This document shows, piece by piece, positions 36,421 to 47,160 of a stretch of DNA of 64,000 bases (position 1 is its first letter; the number at the start of each line of letters is the position of its first letter). A program made the position numbers and the translations under genes. The notes below the pieces were generated by a model that ran no database searches, had not been told where the DNA came from, and worked only from the letters and a program-made list of their open reading frames with translations. Where the stretch lies: assembly GCF_030445035.2 (NCBI RefSeq), contig NC_080678.1, positions 114,988,599-115,052,598 on the forward strand, read 5' to 3'. The stretch comes from Dasypus novemcinctus. Taxonomy: Eukaryota; Chordata; Mammalia; Cingulata; Dasypodidae.

Positions 36421-36506
36421 CTGCCCTGAACCCTTGGGGCCCGGGACAGCCTGCCTGTGGGTGAGGCCGCACATGCTCGTTCCATCCACCTAGAGGAGCC
36501 GGTCAC
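36421..36506 (-). pseudogene. FRMPD2: FRMPD2 exon: PDZ2 C-terminal part with an in-frame stop
   Basis: Acceptor TGTCCCTCCCCCAG and donor GCAG|GTAAGG, 86 nt, phase 1 to 0. The codons read GDRLL, then TAG (36,490-36,492), then VDGTSMCGLTHRQAVPG and PKGSGQ. In the human protein as I recall it, and in PDZ domains generally (GDRLLxVNG), the interrupted position is a residue such as Gln, so CAG to TAG is the simplest explanation. Homology continues in the same frame on both sides, which makes the stop convincing. Confidence 0.9.
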
Positions 36507-36730
36507 CTGGGGGAGGGACAGATGTTGCCCTCACATCCCAGTGCTTTGGCAGGAAGGCCTCTTCTTCCACACCCCTGCCCCAGCACCCTGCCCAGGACCT
36601 CAAGGAGGGGAGGGGAAGGCAGAGCTATGCGGTGTCCCTGCAGAATCAGGGGATCCCTGCCTTGGCCAGGAGCTGCACCCCACTCTGAACGCCGGGCAGC
36701 TCCTTTCAGTCTATCCTTCCAAAGCATGTA

Positions 36731-37120
36731 GGGAAACGGACTTTGGCCCAGTGGTTAGGGCGTCCGTCTACCATATGGGAGGTCCGCGGTTCAAACCCCG
36801 GGCCTCCTTGACCCGTGTGGAGCTGGCCATGCGCAGCGCTGATGCCCGCAAGGAGTGTCGTGCCACACAAGGGTGTCCCCAGCGTGGGGGAGCCCCACGT
36901 GCAAGGAGTGCACCCGTGAGGAAAGCTGCCCAGCGCGAAAAGAAAGAGCAGCCTGCCCAGGAATGGCGCCGCCCACACTTCCCGTGCCACTGACGACAAC
37001 AGAAGTGGACAAAGAAACAAGATGCAGCAAATAGACACCAAGAACAGACAACCAGGGGAAGGGGGGAAATTAAATAAATAAATCTTTAAAAAACAAAAAC
37101 AACAACAACAACCAAAAAAA
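36731..37120 (+). mobile_element. DAS-type SINE in a PDZ2 intron
   Basis: Nearly identical to the copy at 4,007-4,378 through the whole head (GGAAACGGACTTTGGCCCAG) and body, so it is of the same young subfamily. The duplication CAAAGCATGTA lies at about 36,720-36,730 and 37,121-37,131. It lies antisense to FRMPD2, between the exons at 36.5 and 37.8 kb. Confidence 0.94.
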
Positions 37121-37743
37121 CAAAGCATGTAATCAGTCAGCGATAGAAAAATCTTTCCATCACTGGCTCACAAAATGGTTAAAACAGATGGGCTCACCCT
37201 CATCCTCGCCCCCATTTCCCTGAGAAATGGTTTTGTCAAGCCTCTCAGGGGTAATTTTTATAGCTCCAGGATGTGCTTTATTTCAAAAAAGTTTAGGGAG
37301 TTGCCATTGAGATGGAGGACACTGGAATTCTAGGGGACATGAAGATAAGGAAGATTCTAAGTGCCCTTTCTGACTCAATTCTGACAGTTTTGGAGAATAA
37401 GAGAAAATTAGCCCCTTCCTTTAGAGCCATGGGCCACGAGATAGGGCCGAGAAAAAGCTGGCAAGATCCTCCTCAGCTATGAAAGTGAGTCACAATGCAA
37501 GGGAAGCACATAGCTTGCTTTACATCACTTGCCGATATAGAGCATCCAATGCCCACAGTAGACCTATCTTGGGCAGGGCAGGTTAACTTACTTCCTTTGC
37601 AGGTGATGGAACCAAAACCAGGAGGGGCACTCTGCTGGCACGAGGTTTCACAGAGCGGAAGTGGGCGAGGCCAGGGTCTAAAGTCTGCCTGCTGAGGCTG
37701 TTGGCTGCAGGATGCAAATTCCACACTAAGCGCCATCTCTTAC

Positions 37744-37837
37744 CCTGCAGGATCCACCCTTCCCTGGCGGTGGGCCCTCCAGGAATGATGGACTTCACCT
37801 AGATGCCTCCATAGAGCACACGCGTGGTCGTGCCACC
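37744..37837 (-). pseudogene. FRMPD2: FRMPD2 exon: PDZ2 middle part with an in-frame stop
   Basis: Acceptor AGCTTTCCAG and donor CAGG|GTAAGA, 94 nt, phase 0 to 1. The codons read GGTTTRVLYGGI, then TAG (37,799-37,801), then VKSIIPGGPTAREGWILQG. The frame is fixed by the exon before it (ending FSVT) and by the clear PDZ motif after the stop. The interrupted residue is the Tyr of the GGIYVK motif, found in PTPN13 PDZ2 as HGGIYVK. Confidence 0.92.
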
Positions 37838-38239
37838 CTGGAAAGCTGAATCTCGCAGCTCACCACCCTGCCGGCTGCCCTGGGGGAGGCCCTGCCCGAG
37901 CTCCCTGATGAAGGCAGCCCCACCCGCCTACCACTCTATCCCAGTACCTTACCGCCTTTGGACACTGTCATATGTTTTCCTGTTAGTTTAGACTACAGCA
38001 CCCATGGAGCAAGAAGGGTAGGAGCTCTCAAGAATGCATTCCACGTGCAGGAGCTTTGCCGTATCCCCAGAACCCAAGCTGGGTGCAGGGAAGGCTCTCG
38101 GGAATTGGAATTGCATCTGATGCACAGCACATCTCTCCGTGGGTAGAAACCAATGTGGCTGACTGTGGCTACTGCCTGGCGGCTGGAGCCTGGCCCCTCT
38201 CATGTTGGTGGATAGTTTGTATGTACAAAAATAGAGTTA

Positions 38240-39000
38240 ATCTCTACATAGCATGCTGCAGCTCATTTTTTTTTACTTGACAGGAGATGGTGACCATTTC
38301 TCTAGAGTTTAGCAGATAAAGACCTAATTCTATCTTTTTCTTTCCAATTTACTTTATGCAGGTAAACACACATATAAAGATATTTACAATGGAATCATAC
38401 TATTCTCAAAGAATTTCTTTCTCCTTCTTCTTCTCCATCTCCTCCTCCTCCCCCTCCACCTCCTCCACTTCCTCCTCCTCTTCCTCCTCCTCCTCCATCT
38501 CCTCTTCCTTCTCCTTCTCCTCCCCCTCCCCCTCCTTCTCCTCCTCCTCTTACCTCCTCCTCCTCCATCTCCTCTTCCTTCTCCTTCTTCTCCACCTCCT
38601 CCTCTCTCACATACAGCACTACTTACTAGGACTCTTATTTCCATGAAATAGATTCCCAGGAGTAGTATTTCTGGGTGGAAAGCTGTTCTCACTTTTTAAA
38701 ACCAATTTTATTGATACATATTAATAAATACGTTCACTGTTAATTGTAACAGATGTTCTAGATTGCATCCCAATGTGAATGTTAAAATAATTATTCACTT
38801 TTCCACTGGCTTTGTATGAGAATACCTGCTCTCTGCATCCCACCAGCAAAATTTTGCCAATCTGGTAGAAATAAGGTTGGAAGCTTTATTCTAATTTAAT
38901 TTGTATTTCTGTGGTTTTCCATTTGTTTAATGGTCATTTGGATTAGAATGTGACATTTCAATAATTATTTTTGAAATTAAATTTCCCCAAAGAAATTGAA
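38240..39000 (-). mobile_element. Old L1M 3' fragment, minus strand, carrying a pyrimidine tract
   Basis: Diverged L1-like DNA ('attcccaggagtagtatttc', 'ccaccagcaaaattttgcc', 'ttaatttgtatttctgtgg') interrupted or expanded by a CTC/CTT-rich tract at 38,404-38,612. It lies in an FRMPD2 intron. Confidence 0.55.
38404..38612. repeat. (CTC/CTT)n pyrimidine tract, about 200 bp
   Basis: An almost pure C/T strand with rare A interruptions. The complementary strand is Gly/Glu/Arg-rich when translated, an artefact of the repeat. Confidence 0.95.
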
Positions 39001-40044
39001 AGTGTTTTGCTAGCCAAAGGAAGTAGCCTACCTCTTATCAGCATATTTATTAATTGTGACTATACCAAAATTTAGCAAGTTTCTCAAAGGAGAAATAACC
39101 ATATTTTGGTGTCTGATAGGACTGTTACCCAAAGGCAAGGATAAATTGTCTATACTCTTTACCAGTCCATTCACTCAATGTGGACACATGCACATTATTT
39201 CTTGGTTTCTTATATGCACATGTAAAATCTTCCACTGACATCAAATTTATGGCTGGATGATGATCCAACAATTCAGGTATCCTTGCTCTAGGCACACAGC
39301 ATTATCTGGTAGGAAAGCAAAGAATGTCCTCCATTCACCTAGCTCTTGGGCTTCTTTTGGAAATTTTCACTAGCCATAGCATTCCCTTCCTGATGGAAAA
39401 TTCTATCCTGTTTCCAATCAGTAATTAAATCTAACAACAAAGTTCCTGGAATCCAGACCCATTCCAATGTCTGTAACAAGGGCAAAAGCTTCCTACCTCT
39501 GAGTTCCCACCACCCTTTGTGGCTACCATGCCCCAAACTCTCCTCAAGGGTCTGCCAGATAAAGCCCAGAAACCAAAAACAAAGTGCCTGTCCTGGCCAA
39601 GGCCTCACCAATGCGACTTGTAGCTGGCCCTTGTAGCTGGGGGGGAACCAAGACTCCACCCTGATCCTGTTCTGGATGATTGTGGATGACCCCACTCACC
39701 TTTGGCTTTTGCCCCTGCAGTCATACCATCCTTGCCTTCTCCTTGCCAACCACCTTAACCTCAAAGTCAGGATACATCCCTCAATTCCACTCATATTTCC
39801 TCCTCTGCTTGCTGGTGCTCCTTAGCACCTGCAAACCAAGGGTGACCTGCATCTCCCAGTTTGCCTTTGACCTCCATCCTCCACTGCAGGCTCCTGCTGA
39901 TTTCTTAGTTCATCCACCTCCCTAGTGGTGGTGTACATGCTTGTGCACCATGAGTACATTATCAAAGGTTGCCATATGCATGGATGCCCGCCAAATGGCC
40001 ATCATTTCAACATTGGCTTTCCATGCTCTCCTAACAACTCTTAC
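39001..40044. other. FRMPD2 intron: no exon seen
   Basis: Intronic DNA next to the PDZ2 first exon. The frames here are short and have no motif. Confidence 0.45.
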
Positions 40045-40149
40045 AGTCACACTGAATCCAAGAGTCCCATCTTCTTTCACCAGTTCCACAAAGTAGATTT
40101 CACCAGCATTGGTTTCTGAAGGGGATAGTGGATGAGAAGAACCAGCACT
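40045..40149 (-). pseudogene. FRMPD2: FRMPD2 exon: start of PDZ2, open
   Basis: Acceptor TTTTGGTTTGGTGCAG and donor GACT|GTAAGA, 105 nt, phase 0 to 0. The 35 open codons read [16 protein letters not shown] and then [19 protein letters not shown]. That is the first beta strand and carboxylate-binding loop (TLGF) of a PDZ domain. It joins in frame to the GG of the exon at 37.8 kb, where the reading frame then meets a stop. This exon carries no lesion. Confidence 0.9.
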
Positions 40150-40689
40150 CTGCACCAAACCAAAAGAATAAAAAGAAAACATGAAGGCACTCACCCCATC
40201 TATAAGCAATGGCACCACTTAGCTCCCAGCTGCTGACAGAAAGAACAAGAGCTTCATTTCCATCTTTATTAGCTCCTCCCTGTATGGCCTGGGATGGTAT
40301 TTTGGTCTCTTCAGACTCAGTTTTTCACAGTCCACAAAAATGGAACGAGAGAGCTCCCTCCTAACTTAGTGTGGCTGTGAATGACGTGCAGCACACAGCA
40401 GGGGCTCAATAAAGGTGGGTTCCCTCAAGTCTCCACTCATGATGTGAGCTTCTATGTTAAACTGACGTGTTCCAGAGACATCCTGGTAACTTCACACAGG
40501 ATACACGGACAAGCAATGGCATACCAGATACCAGACAGACAAAAGCTTCTCAGGTGGAAGGAAACTTCAGGAAGAGCTTCACTAATTCCTAGCAATCATG
40601 GCTAGGATGGATGGCTGCTCCAGGGAAGGTGAGAAGAGAAAAATTTTCTATTCTGTACCAAGCATTTTGCTTGGTGCTATGACAATAAC

Positions 40690-40860
40690 CATGTTAGATC
40701 TGTTCTCTCATTCATCCAATCGTTCAACAACATTTATTGAGCACTAATTATGTGCCAGGCATTGTGCAAGTCGCTGGGAATATGGCAGTGATAAGTGAGA
40801 CATGATTCCTGCCCTTATTGAACTTACCATTTACTGTGGGACAGACTTTTAACAAACAGA
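40690..40860 (+). mobile_element. L2-type LINE 3' end relic
   Basis: 'aacaacatttattgagcac', 'tgtgccaggcattgtgcaag' and 'ctgcccttattgaacttacc' follow the order of the ancient L2 3' end. Confidence 0.7.
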
Positions 40861-41611
40861 TTCCCAATTAACCCCAAAAAGTTGTGATGCTAAGTGCAGT
40901 TGTGATAAAGTGCATGAGATAAAGTGCATGTTATCATCTGGAGGCTCAGAAATGTAAGAACACGTAGCCAGGCAGTGGAAGAACCAAAAGGTGAACCCAC
41001 GTTCAGGCGATAGGAGCGCTCACAGAACTGGGGGGGTCTCAGCAAGCAACAGCGGGAAACCAAGCCAGAGTCACACAGGGCTAGGAGGGAACACCCAGGC
41101 TGCTGTGGATGTCCCACTGGCCACACAGCCCACGTCCAGCAGCTGGGCCCAAGGGCACTCCAGGCTCTTGTCCATTCTGTCCCCTCTCCTAGGCTGTGTC
41201 CTAGTTGCTACATTGGAAAATGTAACCTGGACACAGAAAATAAACAAGCTGGAGTAAATGGAATAATGATCTATCAAAAAGAAGACTTTCCAAAGAGACT
41301 GGTATAGTCACAGACAAAACCCTAGCCTTCCCAGACCACCCCACGCACACACCCCATGGTATTTGGTCTCAATTTTAAAAATCAAAGAGTGAAACAGCCT
41401 CTGAGAGTTGACACCCAACGTGCCCCAGGAGCTTCCTGGCAGTGAAGCTGCCTGGTGGCCCAGGGATCCTGGGCCCTGGCCGTTCTCCAGGCTGGGTCAT
41501 GAGAGTCATGGCTGTGGTGACCCTCAGCATCCTGCCAGAAAGCAGGGTCCAGAGAAAACCAGGCTCGGAGAACACCAGTCTGAAGCCCCGCTTCTGGCCA
41601 AGGGAGCCTCT

Positions 41612-41878
41612 GATGTGTGGCCCGGTGGTTAAGCTTTTGCCTGTGGAGTCAGACTCCTTTGATTTGAATCCCAGTGTGGGTGCATACCCTCCGTGGGCCA
41701 TTGGGTGTGCTCCTCCTTCTCTCTGTGCCTTAGGTACCGCATCTCTTAAAAGAGTTTTTAATTGTAACTATCTTCTAGGGTTGCCTTAAAGACTCCATGA
41801 GATGGTACCTGAAAGTATTTAGGATGCTGCCTGGCACATAGTTAAGCGCTCAGTGCACATCAGCTGCCCATCTTCTCT
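41612..41878 (+). repeat. MIR SINE, near full length
   Basis: MIR order is clear: 'cggtggttaagcttttgcc', 'ggagtcagactcctttg', 'tgaatcccagtgtg', 'ctctgtgccttaggtacc' and 'cctggcacatagttaagcgc'. Confidence 0.75.
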
Positions 41879-43028
41879 TGCAGACCCCCTGCATCCGGTT
41901 CTTCATAGGAGGCCCTGTCTGGTGAGCTCCATGGCCAAAGAGGCAGGGATTTTCATGAAGCCCTCCATCATAGCAGATAATGATAGCAAAAGTGGAGCAT
42001 GAGGCTCTGAGAAGTGGAATGACTTGCCTGTTTCCATCAGGGTCCCAGAAAGAGCTAGAAGGTGCATAGGCTCAACTTGGGTCATGGAAGAGAGTTTAGT
42101 GAAAGGCCTGTTTTCAAAGGCATTGGCAGCATTTAGAGAAACTGATAAGGAACAGGTTAGGTGCTGTGCAGCTAGAAATAATGGGAGCCTTTACTACCCC
42201 TAGGCCTGAAGGGCCAAAAGGGGGAGCAGTTGATGGAACCTAGAGAGAGGAGTTACATGGCGAAGACTGCCTGATGGGCACTGTGGTATTCAAAGGAACA
42301 CAGCCAGCTCGTGGTGGTCATGCAGAGGTAGAGTGAAAAGCTGTCCTCACTCTTCCTCAACCTCCAGGCTTCTGTTGGATCTTCCCCTGAGCGGGGGCTA
42401 CCAGAAAACAGAGGGCAAGGCAGGCTGCTGATAGTCCAAAAACACCAGCTTCACAGGGTCCAAAGCAGTAGGCAGAGGCCGGAGAGGGGTCTGGTAGAAC
42501 ACAGGGAGACTACCCCACCCAGCATCTGAAGTGACACTGCTAGAGGACGGCGGAGGCAGGATGGAGGCACACAGATGACTGGTACACCAAAGATGGGCTT
42601 TAGGATCTTCCTCCCTGATGGGGGCTGCACAGAGCAAAGCCCTTGAGTTTCCAGCTTCGGGATGAATCAGAGGCCAAGAATAGGAGCTGCCTGATTGTCT
42701 ATTCATTGCCCTTTGCAGATATCAATCTCTTCATGTTGTCATTGCCAGGAATAATTATAATGAGCAACTATGGGTACTGAAGGCTCAAACACTGTGCCCT
42801 GTGGCCCAGGTACTGACTAAGAGCTTACTCCCCTTTATACTCTTCTCAAAACCAAGCAAGGCAGAAATTTATTTCCATTCTACAGATTAGAAAACTGAGA
42901 CATTAAACTCCTATCCACCTGACATGGCAAATAAAGAGAAAAGGAGGACTTCAAAGGCAGTGCTGTTAGGCCCCACCACCTGTTCTCTCTCCTCCAAATT
43001 CTAGGAAGTGAGCAGAGGAAAGGAGTAC
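41879..43028. other. FRMPD2 intron: no further exon seen
   Basis: Intronic DNA between the 43.1 kb and 40.1 kb exons. The minus-strand frame at 42,398-42,706 has no motif and no usable splice context. Confidence 0.45.
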
Positions 43029-43237
43029 CTTTACTGGCAGAGGGGAAAGTGGAGGCACCGGTCTGGGCACTGAGCTCTGAGCCTGAGCCTTTTCTACTTC
43101 TTCAATATTTCTCTCCTGATCTTGTGTGTGTGAAAGAAAACATCCCTGATTCCCGTCACCCAGGCTGTCCATGATGAAGATCCCAGCATTGGCTGTGCCG
43201 CTATTCATTTCCTTGTTTGGGGTGTGCTCACAGACAC
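43029..43237 (-). pseudogene. FRMPD2: FRMPD2 linker exon between PDZ1 and PDZ2, open
   Basis: Acceptor GGCTTGTTTTTATAG and donor AAAG|GTACTC, 209 nt, phase 1 to 0. It fits the exits and entries of the neighbouring exons exactly. The open codons start VCEHTPNKEMNSGTANAG and end RPVPPLSPLPVK. It is a low-conservation linker, assigned by position, phase and splice sites more than by motif. A DAS SINE lies about 20 bp upstream of the acceptor. Confidence 0.8.
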
Positions 43238-43255
43238 CTATAAAAACAAGCCAAG

Positions 43256-43603
43256 GCAAATGGACTTAGCCCAGGGTTAGGGCATCCGTCTACCACATGG
43301 GAGGTCCGCGGTTCAAACCCTGGGCCTCCTTGACCTATGTGGAGCTGGCCGATGCGCAGTGCTGATGCGCATAAGGAGTCCCTGTGTAGGGGAGCCCCAT
43401 GCGCAAGGAGTGCGCCCCGTAAGGAAAGCCGCCCAGTGCGAAAGAAAGTGCAGCCTGCTGAGGAATGGCGCCGCCCACACTTCCCGTGCTGCTGATGACA
43501 ACAGAAGCGGACAAAGAAACAAGATGGCAGCAAATAGACACAGAGAACAGACAACCGGGGGAGGGGGGGAATTAAATAAATAAATAAATCTTAAAAAAAA
43601 AAA
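43256..43603 (+). mobile_element. DAS-type SINE beside an FRMPD2 splice acceptor
   Basis: The head is slightly shortened ('gcaaatggacttagcccagg'), with GGTTCAAACC, AAGGAGTGC, AATAAATAAATAAATC and poly-A. The duplication AAAACAAGCCAAG lies on both sides (about 43,243 and 43,604). Antisense to FRMPD2. Confidence 0.92.
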
Positions 43604-44189
43604 AAACAAGCCAAGAAGAAGTCAGCAGCTGGGAAACGTGGGCAGCTCTACGTGGAGCACAGCACTTTCTTCCAGTGACAGAGGGACTTTCAGAGCTCCA
43701 GGGAAGGATGTAAGCTTAGCATCTAGGGAAGGATGGTGCTTTAAGAAAAGAGGGAAGGAAGATATGAAATGTGATTTCGAAACCTAAATGGCGCTTAAGT
43801 AACCCGACTATGAAAACACCAGATCAGAGGAGAGAACATCAACTCCTCCTTATTAAGCTCCTGCCAGGTACAAATCCTAGATCTATATGCCTTCCCATCT
43901 TCTCATAGTCCCATGAGGAAGGTGTTATCCCAATTCAAACTTGAGAAAACAAAGCCAAAAGGATTAAGTCACTGGCCTAAGTCCCCGCAGGCAGTACGTG
44001 GCAGTGCTCTTAAATCCAGCCTCTCTGGATTTTGAGCACTCAGCAGCATCTCCAACCTGTAGGGCTCTTTCTGGGGTACTTGGTAATAACCAAACTAGGA
44101 TACAGCCTGGGTGACTGATCCCTGTGTACCCCACATCTAACCCTTGACCTGGCAAAGAACAGAGGAAAGAACATGAAGTCATGAATTAA

Positions 44190-44309
44190 AAAGTGAATCC
44201 TTGAGCAAGGCATTTAAGAATGGTGACCTCAATTTCCTTACACTAAATAGAAGTAATATAGCAACTACCTGTTGGGTTTTGGTAAGGATTAGGGAGACGG
44301 TAGATAGAT

Positions 44310-44377
<68 letters not shown>

Positions 44378-44895
44378 CATAGATACATAGATAGATACAT
44401 AGATAGATAGATAGATACATAGATAGATACATAGATAGATAGAATGATAAAGGTATGTATGTGTGGATGGATGGAAGTATGGATGGATGGATGGATGGAT
44501 GTACAGATGGATGAGAGAGAGGGATATAGAAAGATGATAGATATACAGATGATGGATGGATAGATAATAGATGATAGAATTATGTATGTATATATGGTAG
44601 AATGATAAGTGGGTGTATGGATGGATGATAGGTAGATAATAGAATGATAAATGAAAGGGTGAATGGATAGGTAGAATGATAAATGGATACATAGATGAGG
44701 GATGGATAGATAGATAATAAATATATGTACATATGGATGGATGGATGATAGAATGATAAATGGATGTATAGATGAATGACAGAGAGAGATAGGGATATTG
44801 ATAGATGATAGATATATAGATGATAGATGGATGGATGGATGGGTAGATAGATGATAGAGTGCTTAGTCCATTGTAGAGCCTCAATAAATGTATTC
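44190..44895 (+). repeat. MIR relic split by a tetranucleotide array
   Basis: MIR-type sequence runs into the array ('gacctcaatttccttacac', 'gtaaggattagggaga'). It resumes after it ('gagtgcttagtcc', 'agagcctcaataaatg'). The array at 44,301-44,858 thus grew inside an old MIR. Confidence 0.65.
44301..44858. repeat. (GATA)n/(GGAT)n microsatellite, about 560 bp
   Basis: A near-perfect GATA run lies at about 44,305-44,376. TACATAGA and GGAT variants follow, and then long degenerate GATA/GATG units. The minus-strand Tyr/Ile/His/Ser-rich frames (up to 213 codons) come from the repeat and are not genes. Confidence 0.96.
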
Positions 44896-46858
44896 ACTGT
44901 TAATATTAGGTGCTCAATATATGTATGTGGGAAGAAGGAATAGTAGATTTCTTTAGAGTGGGACATACAAACACACAAGTAGATTTACTATATTCAAAAC
45001 AGACTCATTAGCCCTGAGAGATGTGCCCACGCTCACATGTTGAATGGATTTGATTAGGAGTTATTCCAATCTAAAGGTATTCAGTAAGGAGCTGTGGAGC
45101 CACCATTGTCTAATGCTGTATTCCTGGCCGTTTCCTTCAAATGTCCTCTTGTCCTTGTCCCTAGCAATATGGTAAGCACTGGGCCTTTTCTTCCACAACC
45201 TCCCAAGAGACTGTGGGGGACTTGTGATGGGTTGAAAAGCCAACTTTGCAATTGGTGCCCTGACTAAAAGTAAGACAAGCTAGGAGACCTTTTGCAGGTG
45301 ATTAAAACTCACTTTACCATAGACCTTGGTGGCTGCTCCTGATAGGAATGTTATCAGTCTGGCCCTGACTTCCCACAAGACTGGCTGCCCCAACAGCAAA
45401 AAATGTCCTGGTGGTCCATCTGTGCCCATAGATCCAGCCAGCATCACCGTGGAAATGCCTTCCTGTGGCTACGGGAATGCAGGTCATGGCTGTGGAAGGA
45501 ACTCAAACTCTGATGAAGGAAGGATGCCAACAGGTGGCTGAGGTCCCCCAGAGAAAAGACATGTAATTCCTAGCCATCATGGGGAACCCATTGTCCAAAA
45601 TTCTTCTGAAACTAGTGGCTTGAGGATCACAGACTTTGGGTACTGGTTTTTGACAACCCCCATCACAACAGGCCATCCTTGAACTACTCTGAATTGAGAA
45701 ACATCAGCTGCATTCTATTTCCTGACAACAAATTGGATCATTTGGCTGCGCCTCTCGGTCCCACTTTCATGGGAAATACTGGGAGGGAGACAATATTGCG
45801 GGAAGAACAGTAATCATGTTGGGAAACCTAACAGAGACCATAAAAGGAAGGTTGGTGTTTGCAGAAGTCCCAGGGCAGGCTCAGGCCCCTGGGTGAGAGG
45901 CCACTGCTGGGACCCAGGACAGCCTCCTGACACCCTCCCATGGCTTCCAGGCCACGACAGCCAGACACCTGGGAATGCCATCAGGGGGCTGCATGTCTGT
46001 GAGAGCACAAGAGCATGCATGGTTCCTGGGGGGCAAGGCAAAATGGGGTGCCTGTGTGTGGACTCTAGACAAGGGTGGATGATGTGACATGAGGCTTTCC
46101 TGCACATAAGAGGAATTTGTGCAATGCCACATCCCTGGAGTGGGAGGGAGAAATCCATGTGCCTGAATTTGCAGGCAGCCTGCACTTAAATTCTAGAACT
46201 GTTCAACCAAATAGCAGTGGTGGTCCCAGGCAATTGGGGGTGGGGGCATTAACCTCCCCCATTATCTCCATCAATCCCTGAAAAACTGCCCCAAATAAAC
46301 ATAATAATATTATTATTCATTACAAACAATTGTTGCTTTCTCATTCTTATCTAAAGGATGAATAAAAGCATCTTTTTAAAAAATTCACTCTTTTGGTTGA
46401 TCTATAAAATGTCTGGCTGATCTGTAACAGGGGCACCAAAAAAGAAGAGCCTGCATGCTATGTGAATTCAACTTCAGAACAGCTTCCCAGGCCTCTTTGC
46501 CCTGCCTAAGCCCCTCCTAGGAAGACATCCTGGTGCAGCCACTTCCAAAAAGGACTTCAGGTACAATAAGGATGTCCTCCCTGACATGCATGGAAAAGTG
46601 GGCAGGAAAAGAAAACAACCAATGGGTGGGCCCAGCTGTGAACTGGGTACACCATACCCTTTCAACAGAACAAGCCAAGGCAGAAGCCAAGTGTATTGAT
46701 TTGTGCCCCCTGCATTGCTTCTTTGCAAGCCACTAACTACTGCAAGGACAGCAATGCAGAAGACCCCCCAGGGACACAGAGACCCAGTGCCCATGGCGAT
46801 CATGTGTTCCTAGACATCGAGGTGGCCCTTCTGCCTCCCTAACCTGGCTCAGATGTAC
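44896..46858. other. FRMPD2 intron: no exon seen
   Basis: Frames on both strands at 45,326-46,803 lack motifs. A minus-strand frame at 46,474-46,803 is not connected to the PDZ1 exon by a splice site that I can see. Confidence 0.45.
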
Positions 46859-46975
46859 CTTTCGGCTGAGAAACCATTAATTCTAGGTTGCCCGGAGAGT
46901 TCTGGACCATTCTAACAGCTATGTTGAATGCGAAGCCCTCCAGGCCGATGTGATTCAAGGCCACTATCTGCCCTC
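46859..46975 (-). pseudogene. FRMPD2: FRMPD2 exon: PDZ1 C-terminal part, open
   Basis: Acceptor CCTTCTTCTTCCAG and donor AAAG|GTACAT, 117 nt, phase 1 to 1. Open codons read GGQIVALNHIGLEGFAFNIA and then VRMVQNSPGNLELMVSQPK. This parallels PTPN13 PDZ1 (LISVNSVSLEG, ILQNAPEDVTLVISQPK). There is no lesion here, but the frame entering it is already broken in the preceding exon. Confidence 0.92.
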
Positions 46976-47053
46976 CTGGAAGAAGAAGGCATCTCAATAA
47001 GAAAGGGCAGTTCCTTAAAGCAGCATCCCTGGCTGTGTACGAAGCAGATATAC

Positions 47054-47160
47054 CTGGTTTCATCTTTCCAGCTCTTTCTGCTAGTTCACCAGGTATAATA
47101 GAAGAGATGAAGATTCCAGAGTTCACTGTGCTCACATCTTCTCCTTCATTCATGACAAAA
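47054..47160 (-). pseudogene. FRMPD2: FRMPD2 exon: PDZ1 middle part with a one-base frame break
   Basis: Acceptor CTTGGATTATAG and donor CCAG|GTATAT. The reading frame after the acceptor gives FVMNEGEDVSTVNSGIFISS and then IIPGELAERAGKMKPG, a clear PDZ1 segment (PTPN13: LGIFISSVAPGGPA). The exon is 107 nt, but phase 1 in and phase 1 out require a multiple of three. The join with the previous exon (ending GFG) is therefore off by one. Loss of a single G directly after the acceptor would explain it. No nearby AG restores the frame. Confidence 0.85.

Noticed and set aside
38384-38692. Arg/Gly/Glu-rich and Ser-rich frames on both strands
   Set aside because: Pure consequence of the CTC/CTT tract.
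44243-44978. Minus-strand open frames of 213 and 132 codons, Tyr/Ile/His/Ser-rich
   Set aside because: They translate the GATA/GGAT microsatellite; open in several frames and without any motif.
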